Shown: positions 43,437 to 55,518 of the stretch, piece after piece
How positions within the stretch are numbered: the first letter of the stretch is position 1
Layout: each line of letters begins with the position of its first letter
Assembly: GCA_035772405.1 (NCBI GenBank)
Contig: JAYKKM010000204.1
Span: forward strand, 409,501 to 473,500
DNA length: 64,000 nucleotides
Direction: 5' to 3'
Origin: Chrysogorgia sp. JL179-B06
Lineage: Eukaryota > Cnidaria > Anthozoa > Scleralcyonacea > Chrysogorgiidae
The notes under the pieces: generated by a model
Database searches by the model: none
What the model was told of the DNA's origin: nothing
The model's input: only the letters and a program-made list of their open reading frames with translations
Made by a program: the position numbers and the translations under genes

Positions 43437-44570
43437 AGAACGAAAAATCGATTCCATCACAGGATAAAACTTCTTCGTATCAGTGGCCATTACATGCCAG
43501 TTGCTGCTGCTGGACAACCTCCACTCCCACAAAATTTTTGTTATCACCTGAAAAGTTGGTGCCAGGGTCTTTTCGCAGCGAGTGTGGGCGGCTGGCGGGG
43601 AGTGGAGATAAGGCCCTGGGAACGAGGTTGCATATTCCTGACTACATATTTATTAAAATATCCCATGTAGACTGTGTTACATATATCTCACAGCTACCCT
43701 CGTAGCTTAAATATTCTTGTTCTCGGCTCATGATCTCATCCAACCTTCTAAATTCCTGGATATATACATGTGCTTTTGTGACTACAGTATACATCTACAT
43801 CAGTACATTTGCATATCAACTATGTCCACAGGGTTATTTAACAATTTAATAAAACATTTAAAACATAAATAAGAATCATTAGATTCATAACGCGCTATTT
43901 ATATAAGTATTATATGTTCGATAAGGTAATAACTCAAAACACTATTAAACAACAGTTTTAATTTGCATTTGACTATAAATAATTACAAAAATAACATCTC
44001 CGATTGTCAATATACTGTTTGAATTAAAGTACCCATTGCAGATCTGGAAATATGCAGTTTGAATATAAAACGTCCAGACCGAAATAATAGTCACATAGTC
44101 AGACTGTAAATTCGAACTATTCTTGCGTTGATCATCGTTTATCTTTAATATGACACTATGACAGCAACAAATGTCCAGTAAATCAACGTATTTTTCGAAG
44201 TAATCCACCATATTTCAACTTCTGTTTGCAGTCCGTACTGTCTTTCCAATAAATTGTAATATTTTTCACTGTACTTTCAATCATAAAAGTTTGTGGTATG
44301 TTTTCACAGCGATCCGCCCCCCGGATGATATAAACGAGAATAAGCCAGGTTACAAAATAATCCAATATCCTTGGAGCCACATGACCAGCCTTTACCAGGG
44401 TCTTCTCTTCCCTCGTTCCACTCCCATCCCGGGCGATACGAGGTTGGTATTGTGGTAGTTGTAGTGTCCAGTGGTTGTACCGCTGTATGTGTGTGCGCCC
44501 ACAGGACGAACAGGGCGCGTGTCTGTTTACCTAACAATCGGATGCGAATTACAGTAGACTACTCTTGATA
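43437..44570. other. No gene seen
   Basis: Sequences such as CCAGGGTCTTTTCGCAGCG (43562) and GGCCCTGGGAACGAGGTTG (43612) look like hAT-related terminal debris. A similar pair occurs near 44397. No coding frame is convincing. Confidence 0.4.
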
Positions 44571-44918
44571 TTAAAGCTCACTACAGTAGTGAGGCCAGTT
44601 ATCAGACCATATCGAAACTATGAATATCTGGCTGATGAGCTTGAACAATTCTGAAAGATGCCTCAAATGCATTTGCAGTAAAAAAGTTGTGCACACAATC
44701 CCCATTAGACAACAAATCATGGATTTTAATCTGCATTTCTGAAGATTTATCACATCGAAGAACATACATCCATGAACAGAAACTCCCTTCTTGGCATACC
44801 AATCCTTTTGTGTTTTGCGAAACTTCTGTGTCAAAAGTTTCATCATATAGTCAGACTGCAATTGTGTGAGATTGGGAAGAGGAATAACTTGCTGTTTGTC
44901 ATCTTCATAGGGTGGCAT
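44571..44918 (-). pseudogene. Transposase-like fragment (SDNxxxYC family)
   Basis: The minus strand encodes LPNLTQLQSDYMMKLLTQKF, then KTQKDWYAKKGVSVHGCMFF and, after one frame change, HNFFTANAFEASFRIVQAHQ and SDNWPHYCSEL. The arrangement resembles a family of uncharacterised, multicopy invertebrate proteins with a DWxxKxGxSxH block and an SDNAGCYH-like acidic motif, perhaps a DDE domain. It is a fragment without clear ends. Confidence 0.4.
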
Positions 44919-45369
44919 CGTATTTTCTGCACGATAACCTGTGGTTTATCTCTTAATTTTGCTAGGAAACATAATTAATGTGGGTTATATATAGGGTGGT
45001 GGTAAGCTTTATATATATTATTTCAGCATATACCTGGGAGGTGAATAGTGCTTTTCACGCAATTTGATTGGCTCCTATTTCGGAATATCCTACACTATTC
45101 ACCTCCGAGCAAAACAAAATGGCTTCCCGTTTTGTTTTAGTTATGGAAGAACTTTTTTTAATAAACGAGTGTGCTGTGCTGGACAATACCAAAAAAACAA
45201 CAAAGTTTGGCATTACAGTGTTTAGAGGTATGTATTTATTTTATTTTTCAGCTGTATAATTGGACAAAAATTTACTCGAACTGTTTTGTTTACGAATATA
45301 GAGCGGGCCAAGCTCAAAAACGTAAAATTAATTTAATAATAAAATACTTATTTACGAACGAATGTTTTA

Positions 45370-46345
45370 CAGAATGGTTTCAACAGCAAGAACAATTTGT
45401 CTCCTCAAGAACTAAATAAATGCCTGCAAAAGTTTTATCTCTCAACGAGAAAACGTGACGGAAGTTACTACAACAATAAGTCGCTTACCACAATTCAAGC
45501 CGCGTTGGATCGCCATTTGAGAAGTCCACCATTCAGCAAACCTTCAGCAAACCTTTCTCGATTGTTGGAGATGCCCAGTTTTCTAAAGCAAATAAGTCTG
45601 AGCAATTTTCTGAAAACCCTTAACTGTCCACAAACAACCATTCACAAAATAAGTCAGTGAGAAGCTGTATGAAGAAGGTGAGCTAGTTGAACTTGACACT
45701 TTCAATCCTGTCAAATTGCAGCAAACATGGTTTTTCATCACCTTGTTCCTGTGCAAGAGAGGTAGAGAAAACCAACATACCATGCAGAAGAATATGCTTG
45801 TCCAGAGGAAAACGCAGTGAATAGGGAGTGAGGTGCAATTTTGCCAACAAAAAACCACCAGGGAGGCCTCAACGACAAAGAAGATTTGTATGACGGCAAA
45901 CTTTTCGTTGCTTCCATGGGTAGCAGACACAGGATATTGTTGCATTGAATTATAAGGTTTAGGAGTTTGGTTAGTATTTCTTTATTTCAGGGTTAGGACA
46001 AGAGTTTTTATTTGGGTTATGGTTAGGAGTTTTGTCCCTGTAAAGTTTCTGAATCCTGGGAAAATAACCTTGATATGTCTATGATGTAGTCTGCGTCTCC
46101 CGCACACGAGGAATTAACCAAAATTTTCAAAAAACCTGGCTCCAAACGCTGTCCATTCCAAATCGTTACTAAATATTTTTCTCACCTGAATCCTGATTCT
46201 AGCAATATTTTCAAAAATCCCAGAAATCCATGTAAATCATTCAATCCTGCTAAAGATTCAGTTTGGTATTGCTCCATTCCTGTTGGCCACAACACAATGG
46301 CTGCTTCAAACTTCAAGAGTCGACATATAAAGGCGATCAACGGTC
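45370..46345 (+). pseudogene. Crypton-derived tyrosine-recombinase-like (DUF3504) pseudogene
   Basis: The plus strand shows, in three alternating frames, SPQELNKCLQKFYLSTRKRD, SLTTIQAALDRHLRSPPFSK, FSIVGDAQFSKANKS, a RGRENQHTM-like block, ILPTKNHQGGLNDKEDLYDG, KLFVASMGSR and, after about 150 non-coding bases, CPFQIVTKYFSHLNPDSSNI and DSVWYCSIPVGHNTMAASNF. This order is that of the DUF3504 domain found in KCTD1-, ZMYM- and QRICH1-like proteins, derived from Crypton tyrosine recombinases. Stops and shifts make it a pseudogene. Confidence 0.65.
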
Positions 46346-48116
46346 ACCAAAGCAAAGCCAGCATTGAGAGTCAGTGACACGCTGACATTTCAGCAATTTA
46401 AAGTGATGTCGAACGAAATTTCCAACTTTCTCGGTGCGGGCAGCCATATCGATGATCAAAGTGTGTTCATCTTTCAGTGTTGGTCTTTCAAACCCAACCA
46501 GATCAAATGCTACCACAACTATAAATGTCTTGGGATTCATGATATGCAAAATCTCGTTCATGGCTTCCTTTCTGGTGGTACATTTCACAACTGCAATTTC
46601 AACTTCAATGTCAAACTTCCAAGCAGCCATGGCAGTGACAGTGTTCAGCACAAGCTTTAAGACTTGCGAAGATGTACTTGCAGCGATCGAAAAAACGCAG
46701 ATTTTTCTTTGACTGCAAAGGTCGTTACTATATCATTTTAAGTGTTCTTTCAATATGACAAACTTAATTTTCATGTCACATGCACTTTAAACAAAAAATA
46801 TATTGAACGCTTTTTGGTTTTAGGGACTGGAAGAGATGGCTATTTCGTCCAGGATAATTTGTTGAGCAAGTAGGTATTTACAGTTTATGTTGAAATGTAA
46901 ATGTTTAACACGTGCATGTCCTGTGATGTACGGTTTTTAACCAAATAAAAATTATTGATGAAAGATTTGACAAGTAGGCACAGCAGTTGATACTCCAATA
47001 TTACCTAATTTTAGTACATGATGTTTTTGTAAGTCCTCACCATGACAGTTTTACAGTATTTGAACTGATTAAGATAATATCACATTCTATGTTATAGTTT
47101 ATGAATGACATGCACTGTGTAGCACACATTAACATCATGCATATTTTTTTAATTCAATCTTATGGCTTTTCTGTTTTGTATTGAGGCCAGATAATTGTGG
47201 TGGTAAGAAGCTCATGTGTGCATGTGTCTTTAAAATGTCTCCAATTTGTGTACTTATAAGAAAATAATTGTCAAACTTTGTGGAGGAACATAATGCTCAC
47301 AGAATCAGGAAACAGAAAGATCGTCTAACTCCACAAGGCATACCTGAAGACCTATATCGATTTCCTAAACAACATGGTAATTCAATTTTGTTACAATACT
47401 TATAAATTACTTTTATTCAACTACTATACTACATAACCATGTAAATAAAATAAAAGCAACAAAGAAACATATGTGTGCTTCAACAAAAATAACATGCAGT
47501 AATGTAGCAAAAAAACGTACCAAATACAAATGTAGTACAATGTTTATACTTGGTGCTTGTAGTTCCGGAAAAAGCTGTTAGAAATTTAGCAGAGGGAGAA
47601 CTAAATACATGCTTCTTATTACATACTAAAAATAAGCTATATGCTTTTTAATAGTCCGATTCTCAAATGCAACATCTGCAAACTATCCTACGAGAGGGTT
47701 TAATCATCAAAACATGTGCGAAAAACCAATAGATTCTTCATGCATCTCACAGGATGACATCAGTCTAGATTCACCATAGACGTTTTACGTCATACGTTTT
47801 CATGATACAAATAACAGTGTAGTTTGTCCATTACAGGTTTTCGTCAAGCTGGATTTGAAGCAGATATATATGAGATATAATGAAAATGCGTAAAAAGATA
47901 TATAATGAAAATGCGTTTCATGATGAACTTCCCCATTACCTTTCAGACGATTTCCATTATGGAAATATCTCTTGAAAATGCTAGAGATGCATATATTACG
48001 TTGCAAGACTTGCTAGACTATAACGTATAGAAGACTTCTGTCATAAAAGTGTCTTGCAGTGGACAATTACACTTGTTGTTTGCTGCAATAAGTTAGGCCA
48101 ATTATGAAAACTTCAG
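46346..48116. other. Mostly non-coding; one exon-like scrap
   Basis: Between 47272 and 47362 the plus strand reads FVEEHNAHRIRKQKDRLTPQ and GIPEDLYRFPKQHG, followed by GTAATT. It resembles the C-terminal exon of an uncharacterised integrase-like invertebrate family. An open minus frame at 46651-46337 (104 codons) has no recognisable features. The rest shows nothing. Confidence 0.3.
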
Positions 48117-48120
48117 TTAA

Positions 48121-48763
48121 AGTGCCTATACAACCCTTTCAGTTTTTAGTTATCTGTATAGAAGATGAAAAAATAGCTGACAAGTTATTTTACAGTTTTG
48201 GATTTGATGCATTTTTTCCCGAGATATTTATCTTTAAACATCGCAAGTTGTATGAAAAAAAGTTGCAAATTAAACTAGGCAAAATTAGGAGTAGGACGAG
48301 CCTTTAAAAGGGAGATAATGAGCCTTCACTATGTTTGTTGTCAAATTATAATTATGGTTTTTAGAAAGAGCCTTAAAGGATGTAAATCTCATATGATCTT
48401 TTATATTAGTTTCTTGCCCGTTTTTGTACTTTATAGTATCTATGTTGACTTATATGACGTCATTTAAGTCAACCTAGATACTATAAACAACAAAAACGGG
48501 CAACAAACTGATATAAATGATTACATGAGTTTCTATATCCGTTAAGGCTCGTCTTAAAAGCAATTACAATTTGACAAAAAAGTTAGAAAAGAGGCTTGCC
48601 GTAGTCTTCATTTGGCCTTATTTAATTTTCGACTTTACCATACGACTTGCAGTTTGTTATGCTGTTTAAAGAGAAATATCTCTGAAACAAATAGATCAAA
48701 TCAAAAACTGTTAAATAGTCTTCTATACAGATAACTAAAAACTGGAAGGGCTGTATAGGCAAT
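48121..48763. mobile_element. Palindromic MITE flanked by TTAA
   Basis: The two halves are imperfect inverted copies that meet at ATGACGTCAT (48454-48463). The ends read AGTGCCTATACAACCC and, on the other strand, ATTGCCTATACAGCCC. TTAA lies immediately outside each end (48117-48120 and 48764-48767). TTAA duplication is used by piggyBac and Kolobok superfamilies. No coding capacity is present. Confidence 0.8.
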
Positions 48764-48767
48764 TTAA

Positions 48768-50400
48768 ATATAATATATCTCGATTTATGCCTGGTTTGGT
48801 TTATATTTAGCACCACAAATGTTACCAATCAACAGGTGCTCTAGTCGATGATGCAAACTCAATCCACCACTGTAAATTATAACGTGAAGATGGTTCCTTT
48901 GATTCCTATTCCTGAAACAAATGCTCACTGCATAAAATGTATATCATCCTTCCTATTGTTTCATTTTTAACACATGTTCACCTGCTACACTGAGAACTTA
49001 CTCTTCTTTGGTTGATTCTCTTGCATAAGAGCTTTACAAAAAAAACACAAAAAACATGTTAACTCGGAGACTCGTAAATAATTCCTTGCAGGTTTGCATA
49101 GGACAAATTGTAAAATAACAGTAGCTGCCCTTGTCTGTCTTAAGTATTTTTTTTTTATTAATTGATTTTGCCCAAAAAAAAGTCTTATAATTCTACAATT
49201 TATAAATAACATTAGGCCTAGGGGCCTACTAGAAACCTTAATAGGCTTTTTACTTAAGACCCCTAGTTGTGATTATATAATATATTTAATATTTACAGAA
49301 AATCAGTTCGAAGAAAATGTTTATAAGTGATGAAAGAAATTGATTAGATATATATCCATATATGTGTATATTTTCTATAAAAGACTAGTAAAAGGTTCAA
49401 CATGGTTCAACATCCACCCGATTCGTCTTATGTACACAGCTAATAGCCATCTTTTCTGGCCAAACAGTACGGGCTAACAGCCACTCAAAGTACGTACTTT
49501 CGTCCAAATCCCACCATTTCAATGGCCCACTGACTGGAATCAATCCGGGTGGATTTAGAAAGGTCTGGGACGAGAATGGCAATTGATAAATTCTAATAAA
49601 ATTAGCATAGAGTTGGCTCTGCAAGAACGAGTTTAATTCAAGCTTCTTTGTCGACTTTGTGGTTTGGTTTGGATAGGCAAGAACATGTCAAGGTAAGCAC
49701 GCAGAGTTATATATGTGGTGTTTAAAATTGCGCAGATCTTCCTTGGTAAGTTAATTGAGCCCGTCTGGTATCATAGCTTTGTATTCCGAGTGTCATATTA
49801 ATATATTGTGCGGAGTTTTCGCGGCCACTTTCGTCACCAAGCTACGTATGTATGCTTGTCTCTCCCCCAAGGAGGTTTTCGGTGGGTTTTTATAGACAGA
49901 TTTTCTTTCTTTCTTTTTTTTTCGTTCGTTCGTTCGTTCGTTCGTTGTTGGTTGGTTTAACAAATTGTTACAAAAAATAATCTCAGGGCTCAAAATGAGT
50001 GACCTGGAGATTTTTAACAACCTAAATAAAATGTATTTACAAAAAATATTGAAACTATCAATAACCTAATATATTAAAATATTTGAAGTCTAGACGCGAA
50101 TTGAACCAAAAATGACCGCTTTTTGCATTCTCTTTAATACCGCCTTCACTTCTTTCTCTTGTCCTAACAGAGTGACGAGCGAAGCCTTTCGCTATTTCGT
50201 ATATCCTCCCATTACCTCAAAAACATTGATTTGGTACACATGGAAATCTTCATATCTCTCGAGTTCGGCTCTAACTTATCGATATTTCTCTGTCTTTTCT
50301 TCCTCTTTCTTTTGCATGTTTGTAATCCACGGGATGTTAAAGTGGTCGAGACCTGTATACTAATTTCTTAGATGGTTAAAATGGTCTCTTTTAAAAACTT
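48768..50400. other. No gene seen; CGTT microsatellite
   Basis: A run of TTCGTTCG repeats at 49921-49947 is the main feature. A minus frame at 49397-49624 (WWDLDESTYFEWLLARTVW) is exon-like, but I do not recognise it. Confidence 0.45.
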
Positions 50401-51989
50401 TTAAGCTAGGACTTTTCCTAATAGAGACTGGCAAATAATTCCATAATTTGCTGGCGGTAGATAGAAATGTTTTTCCCAGGTTAATATCCGAATATCTAGT
50501 GGTACTGGAGGTGTTAAATATTCAGGACCAATTCCCTGGAGACAATATATAATACAACATTTGTTAATGATTGTTTCATCGTAGAAGGGAATCCAGTTTA
50601 ATTTATTGAAGAGAGTAACAGTTCGTTCATCTCTTAATCCAACATTAAGAATAACTCTTGCTGCTCTTTTCTGCAGTCTAAAAACTCGGCATATATTAAT
50701 TTTGGACGTCTTCCTCCAGACGACACTGCCATACATTAGAACAGGTTTGATAATGGAATTGTATAGAACAATACGTTCTTGTTGGGGTAGAAGATATCTA
50801 ATTGATCGCAATAAATCTATTCTTTGGGAAAGTTTTTTGCAGACAGAGTCGATGTGTTCATCGAAGGTCAACTCTTGGTCCAGGTGGACACCAAGCAATT
50901 TTTGGGAGGAAATTTGGTCAAGTTTGATGCCGTTCCTCATTTCGATGTCCAATATTAAATCTTCGGGGGAGAGTTTGGTACCGAGTCTTATTCCAGTAAT
51001 GACCATGGATTTCGTTTTTTTGGTGTTGAGATGGAGTCGGTTTTGTTTGGACCAATCCTTGAGAAGAATGCTGTTACTAAGGTCACTCCTCAATGTACCA
51101 ATCTCATTCCATGGCGATGAATTGCTTAATGAAGTATCGTCGGCAAAAATGTCCACGATAGTTGGATGAGTAATTGCTTCAGGCAGATCATTAATAAATA
51201 TAAGGAAAAGCAGGGGGCAAGTACGGATCCTTGTGGTACACCATGAGTCAACTGTCAGGATGATGGTTTGTTTTTGAATATGGTGAATTGTTTGCGCGAA
51301 GTAAGGTACGACTCCATAAGTTTTAAGCTACAGTCATCCAGATCGTAAAGACGCAGTTTCTCAAGCAATATATCATGGTCTACTACGTCGAACGCTTTTT
51401 TAAAATCGGCAAAAATGAAGCCATTAATACAGTTGTTGTCCAAATTATTTTGCACCCTGTCTAATATAGCGATAAGTGCAGTTTCCGTGTAAAAGTGCTT
51501 TCTGAAACCTGACCGTAGATTGTAAAGTAGGTTGTCGGTCGAAAGGTGATTGAACAAAACATTAAATAAGTGACGTTCGAAAACGTTTCACAACACTGGT
51601 AGAACTGATATTGGACGATAGTTGTTTTTTTTGTCCGATTTACTATCGCACTTATGGAGGGGTATGACCTTGGCCTCTTTCCACACGAAAGGAAACGTAC
51701 CGTTAGAGATACATAGATTGATAAGTCTCGTAAGACAAGTAGCAATTGATGGGGCAGCAATCTTCAGTAGTCGGACACTCAATTCGTCAGCACCGGTTGC
51801 CTTGTTGGAGGGGATAGATTCAATTAGTTGCTGTATCTGTTGGGCGGTTATGTGTGGAAAGGTTACCTTGCTGTCGGAGTGTTTGAACTTTTTAACAAAT
51901 GCTGTTACCGTAGAAGAATCAAACAGACTTTGGTCAGCATAAGTCCGAAAAATGATTATTAAAAATTTCGGCAATTTGTGTAGGATCAC
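50401..51989 (-). pseudogene. LINE ORF2: reverse transcriptase and C-terminal region
   Basis: Three frames give the RT: KVIPLHKCDSKSDKKNNYRP (51989-51588), FADFKKAFDVVDHDILLEKL (51557-51255, motif A), THGVPQGSVLAPC at about 51235 (motif B), and IFADDTSLSNSS (motif C, from 51156). The C-terminal part continues to 50401 with LLGVHLDQELTFDEHID, YGSVVWRK and QKRAARVILNVG. Frame changes at about 51580 and 51200 inactivate it. Confidence 0.85.
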
Positions 51990-52323
51990 GAATTTGAAAT
52001 TTGAAAGTTTTTTTCGTACCCATAAGGTGACGTAGGGTGGCCCACAGTTGCTTATTGGGCTTTCTGCGATTTTCTTTCAACGATTCATGGAAGTAATTCT
52101 TTTTAGCAGATCTAATTGTTTGGGTAACTCTATTTTTAGCATGTTTTAGGACTTTCCAGTCATTTGGGTCATTTGATCGTCTTTTGGAATAGCGCGTTGC
52201 GTAAAGTTATGAGTGCCATTATTTCAGGATTCATCCACTTTGGTTGGATTTCACGTTTGACGCGTTTCTTTTGTAGAGGCGCGTTACAGTTGATAGCTTC
52301 GTTTATAAGCATATACCAGCTAT

Positions 52324-53398
52324 TTACGACATCATCGACGATAAAAGCCGAGTCCCATTTGGGGTTTCATCAAGGGTTTGTATTAATTTCTTGGGATCTA
52401 AGCGCTTTAGATTTCGATAGTTAATATATTGATGACTATTCAAGTTGCTTTTGCCTGGACCTGGTGGAAGTTTATACAAACGAACTGCCAAAACTGGCAG
52501 ATGATCGGAAATACAAGTTTCCAGCGTTGTAATGTTGGCTATATGTCCAGGCTTATTGCTCCAAATATGGTCGAGGCACGAGCGACTGATAGGGCGTGTA
52601 ATAAAGGAGACCAACTGACAGAACTTTGTATCTCTAAGCGCTTTGACCAAACGATGCTTTTTGAAGTCAGATTTTAAAATCCTCCAGTAGAATGGTTTCG
52701 AAGTTGAGAAGGTATGCTTGTTCGATATTGTCCGCCAACTTTACGTCATGGTCAGTGGTGGAATTTGGTGGACGATAAACACCAACGAAAAGCAGCGGCC
52801 TCTTCAATTTAAAAGGGCATACTTGTAACCACAGTGCTTCAAGATTGCTGTCCTCGAGGTCGGTTCTTCGCGTGCAGTTTAAGTCAGTATTTGCATAAAC
52901 TAAAATACCACCACCGTTTGAGATTCGGTCTTTTCTAAACAGTTGGAAGCCAGGGATATGATAAAGTTCGTCGATGGTATTTGAACTAAAGAATGTCTCG
53001 AATACATAAAGAATATCGAGGTTCTTTGATCCGTCTGCGGATAACACATGCATTTTGATTTCCTCGTATTTGGTCTCTGTGAAATAATTAACATTCCATT
53101 GACCGAAGCGAAGGCCTTTGTTTGGTAAATTTAGGTTGTTTAGATCGGAGGCAATTGGTCCAGGATTTGACGAGATATCCCCACATAATAGCAAATACAA
53201 CGATGAATTTAACTTCGCTATTAAACCATACTTGGCAAGTCGTAGTAAAACCGACATCTGCTTCGTGATTGGGATGGGCACCGTCTTGTTTTCGACTTGA
53301 GATTTCTTATGAACACTAAAAGTCCTTGATAAGACGGTAGAAACGCTGTTCCCAATATAGAAGTGGCGAATATCACAAGAAGAAACGCTTGGCACCAT
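52324..53398 (-). pseudogene. LINE ORF2: 2A-like motif and APE endonuclease
   Basis: From 53398 the frame passes SSLYLLLCGDISSNPGPIAS (2A-like GDISSNPGP at 53182-53156), FGQWNVNYFTETKYEEIKMH, LDILYVFETFFSS, GGGILVYANTDL and LLFVGVYRPPNST. It ends with a damaged DFN box (LLEDFKI) at 52667. The next frame (52650-52324) has SRSCLDHIWSNKPGHI and TCISDHLPVLAV, the SDH box. Conserved E and N positions of the endonuclease are recognisable, although TET is changed to FET. Confidence 0.8.
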
Positions 53399-53825
53399 TT
53401 CGCTTTTCCATAGAACTTCGGAATGAGACGGAATTATCGAAATATGTATGGGGCTTGAAACTGAACAACCGACACCATATCATTAACTGGTCAATCCTAT
53501 CATGCGTTGCACCGTACACAGTCGGAGGAAAGCGATGCAATCTTTGCACAATTTGCATATAGCTCAAAGAGTACTCGATACTTTTGAGTAGAACAAATAT
53601 TTATTGATATAAACTTAAAACTAAATGAACATTGCTACTTAAGGTTTTGTGCACGTGGGCAATCTTCAGGCAATAGTAGAATTTGTTAGTTCAACTCATT
53701 GTTTGCTGATGCATGCACTTGCCTGTGTCCTAGGCCATTACGTACCCATGCTTTGTATGGTCTGTGCAATTTTCTCAAATTTCCCATCCAAGAGGAGGTC
53801 TGGGCACAGTGCAGCCAAAATTAAT

Positions 53826-55036
53826 TATGCTGATTGACTACTTAATTATGAGAGGGTGGGGAGGCACATTTTTGCGTACTGCAAGTTTTTTCTGCACTGG
53901 CTCAATGAAGTCATGCAGAATATGTGGGCTCGAACTTGTAATTCAGAAGGATATGAATCTTGTTTTTGGTTCTAGTGAGTTTAGGTCGATTGAAGCAATT
54001 ATCGATTTACCTTTCGCTATTGCTTGTACCTCGCAATACGTGGGCAGAAGGTGTAAAGGGAGTTTGAAATCGCTGAAGCAGACTCGAGAAAAAGTCCATA
54101 AAATCGAGGAAGAAATAAAACAATTATAGGAAAAGGGCATAATCTTAGTACAAAGATTTACAGTAAATATGCCCCACATATTCCCTGGTTATAACATAAA
54201 ACATGTACTTATCACAATAGTGTGACACTAAAATGGGTATTTAAGTTTTATTTTTGTTAATTTTTTATTAGATGAATATGACCATGATGCAGTGTGTGGA
54301 AACAAGCTATACGGTTACCCCGACCAGGGGGAGATGACTCAGAGTACTGAAGAAGAATTCCTGGTATTAGGCTTTAGCAGACATCAGAAAGTGAGCCATC
54401 TGATTCCCCAGTGTGCATGTGGGTATTCAATAATAATTGTGTTTCATGATATATACAAGCAGAAACTCAGATCAATGTCGGCCAAAGGTTAGCGATAAAA
54501 TAAAAACAGTATTTCTCAAACTTATGTCTTGAAATTCAAATTACACCCAAACCGAATGTTCTTTTTCCAGGAACATTGGATTATTGACAAGAATCATTGC
54601 AATTTAGGTTATTGTGATCAGCTGCAAGTTGCTCAAAAAACGTATTTCAAACGTTGAACTTGAAATGACAATCTACTTAAAGGGAATTGATCCAAGTCTA
54701 ACATCTACACTTAGTTGAACATCATTATTTGAAACTAGATGTTTGAAATGGGTTTTTTAAGCAACCTGCTATCAGTGAGCTCTATATTTGATAACTGGAG
54801 AGGTAGCAGCAACTAATTCGACCTAAAAACACAGTATTTGTTTTCATTAGGGCCTTGAATCAGTTGCAGGGTGTAAATGCAAGTCCAGGTGCACTTTGCC
54901 TCTAAAACAACAGGATGGGAAACGTAGAGGTTGCCCCTGCAAAGGATTCAATTTAAAATGCGGGTTGAATTGTAGGTGTGGCACAGATTGTATTTTAATG
55001 GGGATTTTAGTTTGTCTGAATCTAATAAATTCATAA
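53826..55036 (+). pseudogene. Cysteine-rich multi-exon fragment with a CXC-like motif
   Basis: Three exon-like blocks lie on the plus strand. The first (to 54129) has KSCRICGLELVIQKDMNLVF and YVGRRCKGSLKSLKQTREKV, which resembles a ZAD-like zinc domain with a coiled-coil tail. The second follows TTTTTATTAG at 54271 (GYPDQGEMTQSTEEEFLVLG). The third follows TTTTCATTAG at 54850 and has CKCKSRCTLPLK, CPCKGFNLKC and CRCGTDC, close to a tesmin/TSO1-type CXC cysteine pattern. The assignment as one gene is an inference. It could be a decayed transposon-derived gene. Confidence 0.4.
54628..54765. repeat. Short inverted-repeat element in the intron
   Basis: GTTGCTCAAAAAACGTATTT followed by CAAACGTT is repeated inverted (GTTGCTTAAAAAACCCATTT, CAAACATC) 138 bases away. 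The TIR is about 30 bases. This could be a very small MITE; no target duplication was identified. Confidence 0.45.
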
Positions 55037-55471
55037 GTAGTGACACTGTTACACAGAAATACTACGTTATAATCATGGGCGTGAGCGTTTATCCCTCAAA
55101 AACAACGGCTTTCCTTGTTTTTCATCAATAGGTTAGGATAGAAACTGCAGCAGAGCGTGAAACTGCAGAAACTGATTCTAACGAACGTTCTGTTGAGGTA
55201 TTGTGTTGGTATTCTATTATCTTTCAACTTATGTGTTTATAATCTGTCGAGGTTATGAGATATTTTATTAAGGTATTATTTGCCTTATATGTCTTAAAGG
55301 CTTTATGCATCGAAATTTTCAATTGTAATTTTTTTAGCAAAATTTATAGTTTGTTGCATCGCCATTCTTATGCAAAAAACAGAATTAAGAAATTCTGTAT
55401 ACTTTTCTTTTTATCGCGTGTTGAATTTGTCAAAATTGACCGGTTGGCTGCGAAATATAATAGTCAATGCT

Positions 55472-55490
55472 GTGACGTCACATTGATGAG
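55472..55490 (+). promoter_or_regulatory. CRE-containing promoter repeat, left copy
   Basis: GTGACGTCACATTGATGAG lies 29 bases before the THAP gene ATG. TGACGTCA is the canonical CRE palindrome bound by CREB/ATF proteins. An inverted copy with one mismatch lies before the convergent gene at 61643-61661. Confidence 0.55.
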
Positions 55491-55518
55491 TCGCCGATAA
55501 ATTCTCGGGAATTTCAAC

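Larger units (their letters stand above)
50401..53400 (-). mobile_element. LINE (CR1/L2-like), most of ORF2, minus strand
   Basis: Reading leftwards from 53398 there is an N-terminal region with a 2A-like motif, the APE endonuclease, the RT and the C-terminal domain. The 5' UTR/ORF1 and a clear 3' microsatellite tail are not identified. The frame is broken in at least six places. Confidence 0.82.

Noticed and set aside
46337..46660. Open minus frame of 104 codons and a plus frame opposite
   Set aside because: There is no motif, splice site or family resemblance. It is noted but not called.
49793..50020. Minus-strand frame rich in N, E, R, T and K
   Set aside because: It is created by the CGTT microsatellite at 49921-49947 and has no other protein-like feature.
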